Source: Paenibacillus algicola (GTDB lineage Bacteria > Bacillota > Bacilli > Paenibacillales > Paenibacillaceae). From it: a stretch of DNA of 64,000 nucleotides. Location of the stretch: NCBI RefSeq assembly GCF_005577435.1, contig NZ_CP040396.1:3910001-3974000 (forward strand), given 5' to 3'. Within the stretch, counting starts at the first letter, position 1. Every line of letters starts with the position of its first letter. Of the stretch, positions 30,159 to 42,626 are shown in pieces. The notes below the pieces were generated by a model, which was not told the origin of the DNA, did not search any database, and saw only the letters and a list, made by a program, of their open reading frames with translations. A program made the position numbers and the translations under genes.

Positions 30159-32237
30159 TTATTCTCCGCCTTTGTTCTTGGACACGATTTCTTCGGAGAT
30201 GTTCTTCGGAACTTCTTCATAATGAGAGAGTTCCATGGAGAACACACCGCGTCCTTGTGTACCGGAACGCAGGGTTGTGGAGTAACCGAACATTTCGGAC
30301 AGAGGCACCTTCGCACGGATAATTTGAGCGCCACCGCGAGCATCCATACCTTCGATGCGTCCACGACGGGAGTTCAGCATACCCATTACGTCGCCCATGT
30401 ATTCCTCAGGGACGGTAACTTCCACTTTCATGATTGGCTCAAGCAGGACAGGCTTACACTTGTCTTTAGCTGCTTTCAATGCCATGGAGCCGGCGATTTT
30501 AAACGCCATTTCGTTGGAATCGACATCATGGTAGGAACCGTCAACAATCGTTGCCTTAACGTCAACGAGAGGGAAGCCGGCGAGTACACCGTTCTTCATT
30601 TGCTCCTCAATCCCTTGCTGTGCAGGACCAACATATTCTCTAGGTACGGAACCGCCGACAATCTTGCTCTCGAACTGGTTGCCAGTACCTGGCTCCAGAG
30701 GTTCGAACTCAACCCAAACGTGACCGTATTGACCACGACCACCGGACTGACGAACGAATTTACCCTCAACGCGACCTGGGGTGCGGAAGGTTTCACGGTA
30801 AGCAACCTGTGGTTTACCCACATTGGTCTCTACCTTGAACTCACGACGCATACGGTCGATGATGATATCCAAGTGAAGCTCACCCATACCTGCAAGAATC
30901 GTTTGACCGGTTTCTTCATCAGTATGAGCACGGAGAGTTGGATCCTCTTCCGTCAATTTACCAAGAGCGACACCCATCTTGTCCTGGTCCGCTTTGGTCT
31001 TTGGCTCCACAGCGATCTCGATTACTGGATCCGGGAAGTTCATGGATTCCAGAATAACCGGATTCTTCTCATCACACAGTGTATCACCTGTGCCTGTATC
31101 TTTCAAACCTACAGCTGCTGCGATATCTCCGGAGTATACTTCAGAGATTTCTTGACGGCTGTTCGCGTGCATTTGAAGGATACGTCCGATCCGCTCGCGC
31201 TTGCCTTTAGTAGCATTCAATACGTATGAACCGGATTGCAGAATACCGGAGTATACGCGGAAGAATGTCAGTTTACCCACATAAGGGTCCGTCATAATCT
31301 TGAACGCCAGAGCCGAGAACGGCTGGTCGTCACCAGACTTACGGATTGCTTCTGTTCCGTCTTCCAGTGTACCTTTAATGTCTGGTACGTCAACTGGAGC
31401 CGGCAGATAGTCAATAACTGCATCCAGCATCAGCTGAACACCTTTGTTGCGGTAAGATGAGCCGCAAATCACTGGGAAGATCTTAACCTCTACTACACCT
31501 CTACGAAGAGCACCTTTCAGCTCAGCTATGGAGATTTCTTCTCCTTCGAGGTATTTCATGGTCAGCTCTTCATCCAGTTCTGCAACCTTCTCGATCAGCT
31601 CATTGCGGAGCTCTTCTACCTGATCCTTGTAGTCCGCTGGAATTTCAGCTTCTTCGATATTTTGGCCGAGGTCATCCTTATACATATAAGCTTTTTCCTC
31701 AACGATATCGATGATTCCTACAAAGTCAGACTCAGCGCCGATTGGCAACTGAATAGCTACCGCATTCGCTTGCAGACGGTCTCTCATGTCTTTCACAACA
31801 TTCAGGTAGTCCGCGCCGATGATGTCCATCTTGTTCACGTATGCGATCCGCGGAACGCCGTAGCGGTCTGCTTGTCTCCATACGGTCTCGGACTGAGGCT
31901 CTACGCCCTCTTTCGCACTGAATACACCTACTGCCCCATCCAATACACGAAGGGAACGTTCAACTTCTACTGTGAAGTCAACGTGTCCCGGGGTGTCGAT
32001 AATATTAACGCGATGACCTTTCCATTGAGCGGTAGTCGCAGCGGAAGTAATCGTGATCCCGCGCTCCTGTTCCTGCTCCATCCAGTCCATTGTAGCCGCA
32101 CCCTCGTGAACTTCACCGATTTTGTGCGTACGGCCTGTGTAGAACAAGATCCGCTCTGTGGTGGTCGTCTTACCAGCGTCAATATGCGCCATGATCCCGA
32201 TATTACGTGTATTTTTCAAGGAGAACTCTCTTGCCAT
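30159..32237 (-). CDS. fusA: Elongation factor G
   Basis: A 692-residue five-domain GTPase that translocates tRNA and mRNA and acts in ribosome recycling. G1 is AHIDAGKT (about residues 17-24), with [13 protein letters not shown] and NKMD. It lies between rpsG and tuf. Confidence 0.99.
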   Translation of the reverse strand: MAREFSLKNTRNIGIMAHIDAGKTTTTERILFYTGRTHKIGEVHEGAATMDWMEQEQERGITITSAATTAQWKGHRVNIIDTPGHVDFTVEVERSLRVLDGAVGVFSAKEGVEPQSETVWRQADRYGVPRIAYVNKMDIIGADYLNVVKDMRDRLQANAVAIQLPIGAESDFVGIIDIVEEKAYMYKDDLGQNIEEAEIPADYKDQVEELRNELIEKVAELDEELTMKYLEGEEISIAELKGALRRGVVEVKIFPVICGSSYRNKGVQLMLDAVIDYLPAPVDVPDIKGTLEDGTEAIRKSGDDQPFSALAFKIMTDPYVGKLTFFRVYSGILQSGSYVLNATKGKRERIGRILQMHANSRQEISEVYSGDIAAAVGLKDTGTGDTLCDEKNPVILESMNFPDPVIEIAVEPKTKADQDKMGVALGKLTEEDPTLRAHTDEETGQTILAGMGELHLDIIIDRMRREFKVETNVGKPQVAYRETFRTPGRVEGKFVRQSGGRGQYGHVWVEFEPLEPGTGNQFESKIVGGSVPREYVGPAQQGIEEQMKNGVLAGFPLVDVKATIVDGSYHDVDSNEMAFKIAGSMALKAAKDKCKPVLLEPIMKVEVTVPEEYMGDVMGMLNSRRGRIEGMDARGGAQIIRAKVPLSEMFGYSTTLRSGTQGRGVFSMELSHYEEVPKNISEEIVSKNKGGE

Positions 32238-32283
32238 GACAATAGTCTCCCTTCAAAATTGAAGTTTTATGAACGGCTTAATC

Positions 32284-32754
32284 CTACCAACGGTAGTGAG
32301 CAAACGCTTTGTTCGCTTCAGCCATTTTGTGCGTGTCTTCGCGTTTCTTAACAGAAGCGCCTGTGTTGTTGGAAGCATCGATAATCTCAGCCGCCAAACG
32401 CTCTTCCATTGTCTTCTCGCCGCGGTTGCGGGAGTAGTTTACGAGCCAACGTAATCCCAGGGATGTACGTCTTTCAGGTTTAACTTCGATCGGCACCTGG
32501 TAGTTTGCACCGCCGACACGGCGTGCTTTAACTTCCAATACTGGCATGATGTTCTTGATGGCTGCTTCAAACACTTCCATCGGATCATTGCCGGTACGCT
32601 GCTGGATCAGGTTGAATGCGTTGTAAAGGATGCTTTGTGCTACACCTCTTTTACCATCCAGCATAATGCGGTTGATCAGACGAGTAACCAGCTTGCTGTT
32701 ATAAACCGGATCTGGCAGCACGTCTCTTTTAGTAACTGGACCTTTGCGTGGCAT
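32284..32754 (-). CDS. rpsG: 30S ribosomal protein S7
   Basis: A 156-residue head-organising protein ([20 protein letters not shown]) that contacts E-site tRNA. It lies between rpsL and fusA. Confidence 0.98.
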   Translation of the reverse strand: MPRKGPVTKRDVLPDPVYNSKLVTRLINRIMLDGKRGVAQSILYNAFNLIQQRTGNDPMEVFEAAIKNIMPVLEVKARRVGGANYQVPIEVKPERRTSLGLRWLVNYSRNRGEKTMEERLAAEIIDASNNTGASVKKREDTHKMAEANKAFAHYRW

Positions 32755-32804
32755 GGATATCCCCCTTTCTTTATGTTAAGCTAGCTTGTTGATGGTTGTA
32801 TGAA

Positions 32805-33224
32805 TTAGCTCTTCGCTTTAGGACGCTTCGCGCCGTACTTGGAACGAGCCTGCATCCGGTTGTTCACACCAGCGGTATCAAGTGCGCCGCGAACGATGTG
32901 GTAACGTACACCCGGAAGGTCTTTTACTTTACCGCCACGAACCAGTACTACACTGTGCTCCTGCAGGTTATGACCGATACCCGGAATGTAAGCTGTAACC
33001 TCGATACGGTTAGTCAAGCGTACACGCGCGTATTTACGAAGCGCGGAGTTCGGCTTCTTCGGTGTCATTGTACCTACACGAGTACAAACACCGCGTTTTT
33101 GCGGAGCGCTCAAATCGGTTTCCTCACGTTTCAAAGCGTTGAAGCCTTTTTGCAGAGCCGGAGATTTCGATTTGTAAACTTTAGCTTGACGGCCTTTACG
33201 GACCAGTTGGTTAATTGTTGGCAT
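32805..33224 (-). CDS. rpsL: 30S ribosomal protein S12
   Basis: A 139-residue decoding-centre protein. Segments [11 protein letters not shown] and [20 protein letters not shown] carry the lysines whose substitution gives streptomycin resistance elsewhere; both look wild type here. Confidence 0.98.
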   Translation of the reverse strand: MPTINQLVRKGRQAKVYKSKSPALQKGFNALKREETDLSAPQKRGVCTRVGTMTPKKPNSALRKYARVRLTNRIEVTAYIPGIGHNLQEHSVVLVRGGKVKDLPGVRYHIVRGALDTAGVNNRMQARSKYGAKRPKAKS

Positions 33225-33361
33225 GCTGCCACCCCCTTCCTCAATTTATCATTCTGTTACAAACCTGATTTAAGTCCACAGACCCAGGCGGTTCATAAAA
33301 GAACAAATGAAAAGTTTTTGCCGACAGAAGTGACCTCCTGCAACAAAAACAGTTTCTTAAC

Positions 33362-33613
33362 CTAAGATTTCAAGACTGCTGACATCGCAGCACCGACTTC
33401 GATTCCGCACGCCTCGCCGAGTTGCCTCGTTGTTGGCACATACGTTATATCCACACCATGCTTCTGACACAGGGATACAATCTTCGTTATCAAACGCTTG
33501 TCGCAATCTTCGGCTACATATACCTCAGCAGCCTGACCGTTCTCCACGGCCTTCATGGTTTGCTTCGTACCGATCTTCAGTTGAGCGTCCTGCCATTTCT
33601 TATCACCAGACAC
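33362..33613 (-). CDS. L7Ae-family K-turn RNA-binding protein
   Basis: An 83-residue protein of the L7Ae/L30e family (LKIGTKQTMKAVENG, LGEACGIEVGAAMSAV), comparable to Bacillus YbxF, which binds kink-turn RNA. The GTG at 33613 (SGDKKWQDAQ after Met) fits the family length and lies 7 bases after GGAGGG; ATG at 33619 is too close to that site. It is the first gene of the str operon and has a strong promoter just upstream. Confidence 0.85.
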   Translation of the reverse strand: MSGDKKWQDAQLKIGTKQTMKAVENGQAAEVYVAEDCDKRLITKIVSLCQKHGVDITYVPTTRQLGEACGIEVGAAMSAVLKS

Positions 33614-33666
33614 GAACATACCCTCCAAAAGAACAGGAATAGAGCTGATGCTCAAGCACCTTTGCT

Positions 33667-33695
33667 ATATTAGCATCTGCATATAGCGATGTCAA
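33667..33695 (-). promoter_or_regulatory. Sigma-A promoter of the str operon
   Basis: TTGACA (33695-33690), 17 bases, TAATAT (33672-33667) on the minus strand, between the rpoC hairpin and the L7Ae gene. Confidence 0.85.
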
Positions 33696-33723
33696 GCATT
33701 TATATAATTACAGTTAGAATTTA

Positions 33724-33771
33724 AGAGGCAGGGCTGCAGCTGCCGGATTTCGTGCCGCTGCAGCCGCCTCT
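33724..33771 (-). terminator. Strong hairpin after rpoC
   Basis: AGAGGC/GCCTCT and GGCTGCAGC/GCTGCAGCC stack into a long stem. The following TTAAATTCT is only a weak T tract, so it may end the rpoBC transcript or act as a 3-prime barrier. Confidence 0.6.
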
Positions 33772-33792
33772 TTGGATTCTATTCAGTGCAGA

Positions 33793-36700
33793 TTACTCCG
33801 CGTTTACACTTTCCAGCTCTTGGTTGTCCGAGACTTCGTCCTGGCCTTCAAACTTCACACTGCGGTAACGGTTCATACCTGTTCCTGCAGGGATCAGCTT
33901 ACCAATGATTACATTCTCTTTCAGACCGAGCAGCTGGTCAACTTTACCCTTGATTGCGGCATCTGTCAGTACGCGGGTTGTCTCCTGGAAGGAGGCCGCG
34001 GACAGGAATGAATCTGTCTCCAGAGATGCCTTGGTAATACCGAGCAGCACCGGCTTCGCCACTGCCGGCTCTTTACCCGACAGGATCGCCACCTTGTTTG
34101 CAGACTCATATTCGTGCAGATCCACGAAGGAGCCTGGAAGCAGGCTGGTATCTCCCGCGTCAACAATGCGGAATTTACGCAGCATCTGGCGGATCATGAC
34201 TTCCACGTGCTTATCGTTAATTTCTACGCCCTGGTTCCGGTATACGCGCTGAACTTCCTGAAGGATATAGTTCTGCACGCCTCGGATTCCTTTAATGCGC
34301 AGCATTTCTTTAGGGTCAATCGAGCCCTCGGTCAATTCATCCCCGGCTTCGATTTGTTTGCCTTCGCTTACGCGCAGACGAGAACCGTAGGTGACAGAAT
34401 ACACCTTGGTCTCCGCTTCACCCTGGATCTCAATCTCGCGGCGGTCCTTGGTTTCACGGATTTCTTTCACGACACCGTCAATCTCACTGATGGTAGCCTG
34501 ACCTTTCGGATTCCGGGCCTCAAACAGCTCCTGAATACGCGGAAGACCCTGCGTGATATCATCACCCGCTACGCCCCCGGTATGGAACGTACGCATCGTG
34601 AGCTGGGTTCCCGGCTCCCCGATGGATTGGGCTGCGATAATACCGACAGCTTCGCCAATTTCCACAAATTTGCCGGTAGCCAGGTTACGGCCGTAGCATT
34701 TTTTGCAGACGCCGTGACGGGCACGACAGCTTAGAATAGACCGGATTTGAAGCTTCTCGACACCAGCTTTTACGATAGCATCTGCCTTATCGGAGTCAAT
34801 AAGCTCATTACGGTGCACGAGAATTTCTCCGGTTTCCGGATGACGAACCGTTTCAAAGGAGTAACGTCCTTCAATCCGATCATACAGATCCTCGATTACT
34901 TCCTTACCGTCCTGAATCCGGCTCACAGTGAAGCCTTTATCCGTGCTGCACTCGTCTTCACGTACAATGACATCCTGGGCCACGTCAACCAGACGACGGG
35001 TAAGGTAACCGGAATCCGCTGTACGCAGCGCCGTATCAGCAAGACCTTTACGCGCACCGTGCGTGGACAGGAAGTACTCGAGTACCGTCAGACCTTCACG
35101 GAAGTTCGATTTGATCGGCAATTCAATGATTCGTCCGGACGGGTTCGCCATCAGACCGCGCATACCGCCGAGCTGTGTGATCTGGGATTTGTTACCCCGT
35201 GCCTTGGAATCTACCATGAGCATGATGGAGTTGAAGCGGTCCATCGACTTCATGAGCACTTCGGTAATATCATCCTTCGCCTTGGACCAGATATCAATAA
35301 CGCGGTCATAGCGCTCTTCATTCGTAATCAGACCACGGCGGTACTGATTCATAACGACGCTGACCTTACCATCAGATTCCTTCAGAATCTCGTTCTTCTC
35401 ATCCGGTACAATAACGTCGGATACTGCGACAGTGACGCCTGCACGTGTGGAATACGTAAAGCCGAGCTGTTTGATTTTATCCAAAATCACAGAGGTCTCG
35501 GTTGTATGATACGTCTCGAAGCAGCGTGCAATGATTTGACCCAGGTATTCTTTGCCGACCGCCCCGCTGATTGGCAGGCTCTGAATAACCTCCTGGATGT
35601 CAGCGCCTTTTTCATATACAAAGAACTTCTCCGGAGTGCCCTGGAACAGGTTCTCACGAGTCGGTTCGTTGATATAAGGGAAGGTTGCCGGGTAAATTTC
35701 GTTAAAAATAATCTTCCCGACCGTTGTCACGAGCATAGCCTGCTGCTGCTTGTCGGTAAAGCTGGTTTTGCCCAATGCCTTCACCGGAATGGCTACGCGT
35801 GCATGCAGTCCTGCAGCACCACGCTGATAAGCGGACACTGCTTCGTTGACACTACCCAGAATCATGCCGGTGCCTTTTTCCTCTTTGTTGTCCATCGTGA
35901 GGTAGAAGGAGCCGAGAACCATATCCTGGGACGGAGTCACGACTGGCTTGCCGTCTTTCGGGTTCAAAATGTTACCGGAGGCCAGCATCAGCAAACGTGC
36001 CTCTGCTTGAGCTTCCGCCGAAAGCGGTACGTGCACCGCCATCTGGTCACCGTCAAAGTCGGCGTTGTAGGCCGTACATACGAGCGGATGCAGACGGATT
36101 GCATGACCTTCTACCAGAATCGGCTCGAACGCCTGGATTCCGAGTCTATGCAGAGTTGGGGCACGGTTCAGCAGAACCGGATGCTCCTTAATAACTTCTT
36201 CAAGAACGTCCCATACCTCAGGGCTTACGCGTTCTACCTTGCGTTTAGCACTCTTGATATTGTGGGCAAGACCCTTGTTCACGAGCTCTTTCATCACAAA
36301 AGGCTTGAACAGCTCCAGTGCCATCTTCTTCGGCAGGCCGCACTGATACATTTTGAGGTAAGGACCGACTACGATAACCGAACGGCCGGAGTAGTCTACC
36401 CGCTTACCCAGCAGGTTCTGACGGAAACGGCCCTGCTTACCCTTCAGCATATGGCTGAGAGATTTCAAAGGACGGTTGCCGGGACCAGTTACCGGACGGC
36501 CACGGCGTCCGTTGTCAATAAGGGCGTCTACCGCTTCCTGCAGCATCCGCTTCTCATTCTGAACGATAATATCCGGCGCACCCAGGTCCAAAAGACGCTT
36601 CAGACGGTTGTTCCGGTTAATGACGCGGCGATACAAATCATTCAGGTCCGATGTCGCAAAACGTCCACCGTCCAGCTGAACCATCGGGCGCAGCTCCGGC

Positions 36701-37404
36701 GGAATGACCGGAAGCACATCCATAACCATCCACTCCGGATTGTTACCGGAGTTACGGAAGGCCTCAATAACCTCCAGCCGCTTGATCGCACGGTTGCGGC
36801 GCTGCCCTTGAGCGGTACGCAGCTCTTCTTTCAAGAACTCCAGCTCTTTATCGATGTCCAAGTCCTGAAGAAGCTTCTTCACAGCCTCGGCACCCATACC
36901 AGCCTGGAATCCGTACCCGTACTTCTCACGGTAGCTGCGGTATTCCTTCTCGGACAGCAGCTGTTTTCTTTCAAGAGGTGTATCACCCGGGTCAGTCACG
37001 ACATACGAAGCGAAATAAATAATTTCCTCCAGGGATCGTGGAGACATATCCAGCGCAAGGCCCATCCGGCTCGGAATGCCTTTAAAGTACCAGATATGAG
37101 ATACAGGAGCAGCGAGCTCGATATGGCCCATGCGTTCGCGGCGAACCTTCGCGCGAGTAACCTCAACGCCGCAGCGATCGCACACAACGCCTTTATAACG
37201 GACGCGCTTATACTTGCCGCAATGACATTCCCAGTCCTTCTGAGGACCAAAAATACGTTCGCAGAACAAGCCTTCCTTCTCCGGCTTCAATGTACGGTAG
37301 TTAATCGTTTCCGGCTTCTTGACTTCACCTCGGGACCAAGAACGAATCTTCTCCGGGGAAGCCAGGCCGATTTTCATGTACTCAAAATTGTTAACATCCA
37401 ACAA
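33793..37404 (-). CDS. rpoC: RNA polymerase beta-prime subunit
   Basis: A 1203-residue catalytic subunit. The N-terminal zinc site (CHCG...CDRCG near residues 60-78), the active-site [12 protein letters not shown] near residue 450 with its three Asp, and the second cysteine cluster ([13 protein letters not shown]) are present. Nothing suggests truncation. It starts 89 bp after rpoB; the gap holds a GC-rich hairpin. Confidence 0.99.
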   Translation of the reverse strand: MLDVNNFEYMKIGLASPEKIRSWSRGEVKKPETINYRTLKPEKEGLFCERIFGPQKDWECHCGKYKRVRYKGVVCDRCGVEVTRAKVRRERMGHIELAAPVSHIWYFKGIPSRMGLALDMSPRSLEEIIYFASYVVTDPGDTPLERKQLLSEKEYRSYREKYGYGFQAGMGAEAVKKLLQDLDIDKELEFLKEELRTAQGQRRNRAIKRLEVIEAFRNSGNNPEWMVMDVLPVIPPELRPMVQLDGGRFATSDLNDLYRRVINRNNRLKRLLDLGAPDIIVQNEKRMLQEAVDALIDNGRRGRPVTGPGNRPLKSLSHMLKGKQGRFRQNLLGKRVDYSGRSVIVVGPYLKMYQCGLPKKMALELFKPFVMKELVNKGLAHNIKSAKRKVERVSPEVWDVLEEVIKEHPVLLNRAPTLHRLGIQAFEPILVEGHAIRLHPLVCTAYNADFDGDQMAVHVPLSAEAQAEARLLMLASGNILNPKDGKPVVTPSQDMVLGSFYLTMDNKEEKGTGMILGSVNEAVSAYQRGAAGLHARVAIPVKALGKTSFTDKQQQAMLVTTVGKIIFNEIYPATFPYINEPTRENLFQGTPEKFFVYEKGADIQEVIQSLPISGAVGKEYLGQIIARCFETYHTTETSVILDKIKQLGFTYSTRAGVTVAVSDVIVPDEKNEILKESDGKVSVVMNQYRRGLITNEERYDRVIDIWSKAKDDITEVLMKSMDRFNSIMLMVDSKARGNKSQITQLGGMRGLMANPSGRIIELPIKSNFREGLTVLEYFLSTHGARKGLADTALRTADSGYLTRRLVDVAQDVIVREDECSTDKGFTVSRIQDGKEVIEDLYDRIEGRYSFETVRHPETGEILVHRNELIDSDKADAIVKAGVEKLQIRSILSCRARHGVCKKCYGRNLATGKFVEIGEAVGIIAAQSIGEPGTQLTMRTFHTGGVAGDDITQGLPRIQELFEARNPKGQATISEIDGVVKEIRETKDRREIEIQGEAETKVYSVTYGSRLRVSEGKQIEAGDELTEGSIDPKEMLRIKGIRGVQNYILQEVQRVYRNQGVEINDKHVEVMIRQMLRKFRIVDAGDTSLLPGSFVDLHEYESANKVAILSGKEPAVAKPVLLGITKASLETDSFLSAASFQETTRVLTDAAIKGKVDQLLGLKENVIIGKLIPAGTGMNRYRSVKFEGQDEVSDNQELESVNAE

Positions 37405-37455
37405 GGAGCAACCCTCCTCAACCTAGTCCTAGTTATATGGCTTTCACTCACAACA

Positions 37456-37482
37456 CCACCGCCGGCTGTTCACCGGCGGGGT
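37456..37482 (-). other. GC-rich hairpin between rpoB and rpoC
   Basis: CCGCCGG and CCGGCGG pair around a short loop, extended by CAC/GTG. No T run follows, so it is a candidate processing or pausing hairpin in the rpoBC transcript. Confidence 0.5.
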
Positions 37483-37492
37483 GGCATGACAA

Positions 37493-40400
37493 TTATTCTA
37501 CTCCGACTTCCGCACCTTCCAGGTTGAGGCTCAGCTTATCGTTGCCGCCCTCATCCTCGTCGTCCAGCTCTTTCATTTCGATCTCCTGCTCGTCCTCGCT
37601 CAGGATTTTGACATCCATACCGAGGGACTGAAGCTCCTTGATCAATACTTTGAACGACTCCGGAACTCCTGGCTCCGGTACATTCTCGCCCTTGACGATA
37701 GACTCGTAAGTCTTCACACGACCAACCACATCATCGGACTTGACGGTGAGGATTTCCTGAAGGGTATATGCAGCACCATAGGCTTCCAGTGCCCATACCT
37801 CCATCTCCCCGAAACGCTGACCGCCGAACTGAGCTTTACCACCCAGCGGCTGCTGTGTAACGAGAGAGTAAGGACCCGTGGAACGGGCGTGAATCTTATC
37901 GTCAACCATGTGCGCGAGCTTGATCATGTGCATGACGCCAACGGTAACCTCGCGCTCAAAGCGCTCTCCCGTACGTCCGTCATACAGCACGGTCTTACCA
38001 TTGCGCTGCATGCCTGCTTCTTCCATCGTATCAAACACGTCGTACTCGCTGGCACCGTCAAATACCGGGGTCGCGACATGGATTCCCAGCTGCAGCGCAG
38101 CCATACCCAAGTGAACCTCCAGCACCTGTCCGATGTTCATCCGGGAAGGTACCCCCAGCGGGTTAAGAACAACCTGTACCGGCGTGCCGTCTGGAAGGAA
38201 AGGCATATCCTCTTCCGGCAAAATCCGCGCCACGACACCCTTGTTACCATGGCGTCCGGCCATCTTATCGCCTTCCGAGATCTTCCGCTTCTGAGCAATA
38301 TACACGCGCACCAGCTGATTCACGCCCGGAGGCAGCTCATCGCCGTTCTCGCGAGTAAACACCTTAACATCCACGATAATCCCGTCACTACCATGCGGTA
38401 CGCGGAGCGAGGTATCACGGACTTCACGAGCCTTCTCACCAAAGATTGCGTGCAGGAGGCGTTCCTCTGCTGTCAGCTCAGTAACACCCTTAGGCGTTAC
38501 TTTACCAACGAGAATGTCGCCCGCGCTGATTTCTGCTCCGATGCGAATAATACCGCGCTCATCCAGGTTCTTCAGTGCTTCTTCCCCGACGTTCGGAATA
38601 TCCCGTGTGATCTCTTCCGGACCGAGCTTCGTATCCCGTGCTTCAGACTCATATTCTTCAATATGAATGGATGTGTAAACATCCTCTTTCACGAGTTTCT
38701 CGGAGAGCAGGATTGCATCCTCATAGTTGTAGCCTTCCCAGGTCATGAAAGCAACGACTACGTTACGTCCCAGTGCCAGTTCACCCATCTCCGTGGATGG
38801 ACCGTCCGCCAGGATGTCACCCTTCTGGATCACATCACCGCGTTGTACGATCGGGCGCTGGTTAATGCAGGTACCTTGGTTCGAACGCATAAATTTGTGT
38901 AATTTATACTTAACGATATCGCCTTTGACCTCTTGACCGTCTACCGATTCAACTCGGCGCAGCCAGATCTCGTTCGCAGACGAACGCTCAATAATTCCAT
39001 CGTATTTGGATACAATACATACACCGGAATCCTTCGCGGATTTATGTTCCATTCCCGTTCCAACCAGCGGAGCTTTAGGAATCAACAGAGGTACAGCCTG
39101 ACGCTGCATGTTCGATCCCATCAGTGCGCGGTTGGAGTCATCGTTCTCCAGGAACGGAATAAGCGCGGTCGCAACAGATACAACCTGCTTCGGTGAAACG
39201 TCCATGTAGTCTACACGTTCACTTGGCATTGGCAAAATGTTATCCGACTGCTTATTGTAACGGACAATAACCATATCGTCCCTAAACTTGCTCTCTTCTG
39301 TCAATTCCGCATTAGCCTGGGCCACCACATAGTTATCCTCTTCGTCCGCGGTCAAGTAATCAATCTGCGTGGTCACTTGTCCGGTCTTCGGATCTACCCA
39401 GCGATACGGCGCTTCAATAAAGCCGTACTCGTTAATGCGGGCAAAGGTCGAAAGGGAGTTGATCAGACCAATGTTCGGTCCCTCCGGTGTTTCAATCGGA
39501 CACATCCGGCCGTAGTGACTGTGATGGACGTCCCGCACTTCAAAGCCGGCACGTTCCCGAGTCAAACCGCCCGGTCCGAGTGCAGACAGACGACGCTTAT
39601 GCGTCAGCTCTGCCAGCGGATTCGTCTGGTCCATAAACTGTGACAGCTGAGAGCTTCCGAAGAATTCCTTAATCGATGCGATAACCGGGCGAATGTTGAT
39701 CAGCGCCTGAGGCGTAATCACACTAGCGTCCTGAATGGACATTCTCTCCCGTACTACGCGCTCCATACGGGATAAACCGATACGGAATTGATTCTGCAGC
39801 AGCTCACCCACAGAACGAAGACGACGGTTGCCCAGATGGTCAATATCATCCGTATCGCCGATGCCATGCAGCAGGTTAATGAAATAGCTGATCGAAGAAA
39901 TGATGTCCGCTTGAGTAATGTGCTTTACGGATTTGTCGATAATTCCGTTCGCAATAACCTTAACGACCTTGCCGTCCTCAAACGGAGAGAACACATCAAT
40001 AGTCTGAAGCGGAATATCATCGCTTTCCATAACGCCACCGGCAACATGATAGGTTTTGAAGCCTACATTGTTCTCCAGGTACGGAATGATTTCATCCAGC
40101 AGACGGCGATCCACGGTTTGACCCGCTTCAGCGATAATTTCACCCGTCTCTGTATCAACCAGACTTTCAGCCAAACGCTGGTTAAACAGCCGGTTCTTGA
40201 TATGGAGCTTCTTGTTAATCTTATAGCGGCCTACATTCGCCAGGTCATAACGCTTCGGATCGAAGAAACGTGCGACGAGCAGGCTCTTTGCATTCTCCAG
40301 CGTCGGCGGTTCGCCTGGACGGAGACGTTCATAGATCTCAATGAGCGCCTTCTCTGTAGAATCTGTATTATCTTTATCCAGGGTATTGCGAATGTACTCG

Positions 40401-41038
40401 TCATTGCCGAGCAGGTCCAGAATTTCGGCATCCGTGCCAAAACCCAGAGCGCGAAGCAGCACCGTCACTGGAATTTTGCGTGTACGGTCGATCCGGACAT
40501 AAACGATGTCCTTCGCATCCGTTTCAAGCTCCAGCCAGGCACCACGGTTCGGAATAACGGTAGCAGTGTATGTTTTCTTTCCGTTTTTGTCCACTTTAGT
40601 GCTGAAATAGACGCTGGGAGAGCGAACCAACTGGCTGACAATGACCCGTTCGGCACCGTTAATGATGAATGTTCCGGTTTCCGTCATCAGCGGGAAATCT
40701 CCCATGAACACTTCCTGCTCCTTGACTTCTCCTGTCTCCTTGTTGATGAGACGAACCTTTACGCGGAGCGGCGCCGCATAAGTAACGTCGCGTTCTTTCG
40801 CGTCATCGACGGTATATTTCGGTTCTCCGAGGCTGTAGTCAATAAACTCCAGCACCAAGTTTCCTGTAAAGTCCTGAATTGGCGAGATGTCCTGAAACAT
40901 TTCGCGAAGTCCTTCCTCCAAAAACCATTCGTAGGATTTTTGTTGGATCTCAATCAGGTTCGGAACTTCGAGTACCTCGTTAATACGTGCATAACTTCGC
41001 CGAGTGCGTCGACCATATTGAACAAGATGTCCTGCCAA
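37493..41038 (-). CDS. rpoB: RNA polymerase beta subunit
   Basis: An 1181-residue catalytic subunit. The rifampicin region ([23 protein letters not shown]) has the sensitive residues Asp, His and Ser at the usual positions. The C-terminal part includes [17 protein letters not shown] use TTG at 41038 ([18 protein letters not shown] after Met), because GAGGGGTGA is well spaced and the family begins there; ATG at 41056 would place that site inside the gene. It has its own promoter and a leader of about 290 nt. Confidence 0.97.
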   Translation of the reverse strand: MAGHLVQYGRRTRRSYARINEVLEVPNLIEIQQKSYEWFLEEGLREMFQDISPIQDFTGNLVLEFIDYSLGEPKYTVDDAKERDVTYAAPLRVKVRLINKETGEVKEQEVFMGDFPLMTETGTFIINGAERVIVSQLVRSPSVYFSTKVDKNGKKTYTATVIPNRGAWLELETDAKDIVYVRIDRTRKIPVTVLLRALGFGTDAEILDLLGNDEYIRNTLDKDNTDSTEKALIEIYERLRPGEPPTLENAKSLLVARFFDPKRYDLANVGRYKINKKLHIKNRLFNQRLAESLVDTETGEIIAEAGQTVDRRLLDEIIPYLENNVGFKTYHVAGGVMESDDIPLQTIDVFSPFEDGKVVKVIANGIIDKSVKHITQADIISSISYFINLLHGIGDTDDIDHLGNRRLRSVGELLQNQFRIGLSRMERVVRERMSIQDASVITPQALINIRPVIASIKEFFGSSQLSQFMDQTNPLAELTHKRRLSALGPGGLTRERAGFEVRDVHHSHYGRMCPIETPEGPNIGLINSLSTFARINEYGFIEAPYRWVDPKTGQVTTQIDYLTADEEDNYVVAQANAELTEESKFRDDMVIVRYNKQSDNILPMPSERVDYMDVSPKQVVSVATALIPFLENDDSNRALMGSNMQRQAVPLLIPKAPLVGTGMEHKSAKDSGVCIVSKYDGIIERSSANEIWLRRVESVDGQEVKGDIVKYKLHKFMRSNQGTCINQRPIVQRGDVIQKGDILADGPSTEMGELALGRNVVVAFMTWEGYNYEDAILLSEKLVKEDVYTSIHIEEYESEARDTKLGPEEITRDIPNVGEEALKNLDERGIIRIGAEISAGDILVGKVTPKGVTELTAEERLLHAIFGEKAREVRDTSLRVPHGSDGIIVDVKVFTRENGDELPPGVNQLVRVYIAQKRKISEGDKMAGRHGNKGVVARILPEEDMPFLPDGTPVQVVLNPLGVPSRMNIGQVLEVHLGMAALQLGIHVATPVFDGASEYDVFDTMEEAGMQRNGKTVLYDGRTGERFEREVTVGVMHMIKLAHMVDDKIHARSTGPYSLVTQQPLGGKAQFGGQRFGEMEVWALEAYGAAYTLQEILTVKSDDVVGRVKTYESIVKGENVPEPGVPESFKVLIKELQSLGMDVKILSEDEQEIEMKELDDEDEGGNDKLSLNLEGAEVGVE

Positions 41039-41384
41039 CTTAAACTCACCCCTCATGTCTACTCACTTTTAAAAATACATTGCGAACCTCTGTTTGTAAC
41101 ACTATAATGGAACATACAGAGGATACTCCCATAAATAGAGAAAAGCCCTTATCGAAGACGTTTCGAAAAAAGAGCAGCTTATCCATGGTTATGATAATCA
41201 TCTCATATCCAGTAGATTTGCCCAAAATGTACATATTATACGTCAACACGACTGACTTTATTCAGCCTTAGCCATGTCAAGGCTTGACATTTCAGCAAAC
41301 TACAGATAAAGAGACCATCCTAATACTGACATTTTATAATAATACCACAATGAACAAGCCGGGTCAATGCCCAGTTTGTTGCAT
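41039..41384 (-). promoter_or_regulatory. rpoB leader with promoter and 17-bp palindrome
   Basis: TTGACC (41367-41362), 17 bases, TATTAT (41344-41339) form a sigma-A promoter, leaving about 290 nt of leader before rpoB. Within it, 41274-41290 is a perfect palindrome (ATGTCAAG, one central base, CTTGACAT), better suited to a DNA-binding dimer than to an RNA hairpin because only one base separates the arms. A 67-codon frame (41046-41249) has no ribosome site and I do not call it a gene. Confidence 0.65.
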
Positions 41385-41993
41385 TTATGTTGTCGTTTTA
41401 ACGGCCTTGAGGATACGGTATCCCTTATCCTTGGTCACTTCCTCTACTTGCTGAAACAGACTTTCAAGCTTGGCTCTCGCAGATGGAGCGCCCTGCTTCT
41501 TCTGAATGACGATCCACAGCGCCCCGCCGTCCCGAAGATGGCGATACGCTTCTTCAAAAATAGTGTGCACTGTTTCTTTGCCTGCACGGATCGGCGGATT
41601 GGTCAGCACGACATCAAAGGCTTCGCCTTGAATAGACGAAAACAAATCACTCTCCAGGATGGTGACATTGCCAATCCCGTTCAGAGCAGCATTCTCCTTC
41701 GCCAGTTCAACAGCCCGGCTGTTCACATCTATCATCGTGACATGCCCGGCAGAGGCGAGCTTTGCTGCAGACAAGCCGATAGGCCCGTAGCCGCAGCCCA
41801 CATCCAGCACCTTAGCCTGTGCCGGAAATTCCATGGCTTCAATCAAGACCTTACTGCCGTAATCGATTCCCCCTTTGGAGAACACCCCCGCGTCACTGAT
41901 GAAGCTCAGCTTCGTACCGCGAAGAACAACATCCAGCTTTCGCCGATCATGACCCGACTCCGGATTGTTAGAATAGTAATGCTGATTCGGCAT
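41385..41993 (-). CDS. 16S rRNA methyltransferase-like protein (RsmC/YbxB type)
   Basis: A 202-residue SAM-dependent methyltransferase with motif I VLDVGCGYGPIGL and the catalytic NPPI (TNPPIRAGKET), typical of enzymes methylating guanine N2 in rRNA. Bacillus carries the same gene (ybxB) between rplL and rpoB. The substrate, probably 16S G1207, is inferred from the RsmC family. It follows the rplL terminator by about 140 bp. Confidence 0.85.
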   Translation of the reverse strand: MPNQHYYSNNPESGHDRRKLDVVLRGTKLSFISDAGVFSKGGIDYGSKVLIEAMEFPAQAKVLDVGCGYGPIGLSAAKLASAGHVTMIDVNSRAVELAKENAALNGIGNVTILESDLFSSIQGEAFDVVLTNPPIRAGKETVHTIFEEAYRHLRDGGALWIVIQKKQGAPSARAKLESLFQQVEEVTKDKGYRILKAVKTTT

Positions 41994-42138
41994 AATCTCT
42001 CCTTCTCACACCTTCCGAAATCATCCTATCAACCTCTTAGCACCCTCGGGCCGAAAAATGCCTGCATAGTTTCAGTATACCCGAATGCAGCAAGCCATAT
42101 TCTAGCTGGATCAGCTTCCCGTGGCTGCCTATAATAAC

Positions 42139-42168
42139 AAACCCCTTGAACCGAAATTCAAGGGGTTT
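42139..42168 (-). terminator. Terminator of rplJ-rplL
   Basis: AAACCCCTTGAA and TTCAAGGGGTTT form a 12-bp stem around a 6-base loop, followed on the minus strand by TTTGTTATTAT-type sequence. Confidence 0.75.
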
Positions 42169-42201
42169 GGTCATTTCAATCACAAGCTTTGGAGAAATGA
42201 A

Positions 42202-42564
42202 TTACTTCACTTCTACTGCAGCGCCTGCTTCTTCCAGCTTCGCTTTAACAGCTTCAGCGTCTTCTTTGGATACTTTTTCTTTCAGTGGCTTCGGTGCGTT
42301 GTCAACCAGTTCTTTCGCTTCTTTCAGGCCAAGACCTGTGATTTCGCGAACAACTTTGATTACGTTGATTTTGGACGCGCCTGCGGAGTTCAGGATTACG
42401 TCGAACTCAGTTTGCTCAGCTTCAGCTGCTGCTGCGCCGCCACCAGCTACTGCAACTGGAGCTGCAGCAGTTACGCCGAATTCTTCTTCGATTGCTTTAA
42501 CCAGATCGTTCAGTTCCAGAACGGACATACCTTTAATTGCTTCCAAGATTTGCTCTTTGCTCAT
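42202..42564 (-). CDS. rplL: 50S ribosomal protein L7/L12
   Basis: A 120-residue stalk protein: N-terminal dimerisation region, Ala/Gly hinge (about 37-50) and C-terminal factor-binding domain ([20 protein letters not shown]). It lies 62 bp after rplJ. Confidence 0.98.
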   Translation of the reverse strand: MSKEQILEAIKGMSVLELNDLVKAIEEEFGVTAAAPVAVAGGGAAAAEAEQTEFDVILNSAGASKINVIKVVREITGLGLKEAKELVDNAPKPLKEKVSKEDAEAVKAKLEEAGAAVEVK

Positions 42565-42626
42565 TTGGGTTGAACCTCCATTTATATTAGGTTTATTGGT
42601 TTTATACTGCTAGGTGAACAGGAAGC

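Noticed and set aside
34747..37527. 926-codon plus-strand open frame opposite rpoC
   Set aside because: It is the antisense of rpoC; it opens because of codon bias on the coding strand and matches no protein family.
41046..41249. 67-codon minus-strand frame in the rpoB leader overlapping the rpoB start
   Set aside because: No ribosome site at any start and no similarity I can see; treated as leader sequence.
41231..41250. TTGACG next to TATAAT as a second rpoB promoter
   Set aside because: The two boxes are adjacent, so the spacing cannot work; no -35 lies 16-18 bases before the TATAAT.
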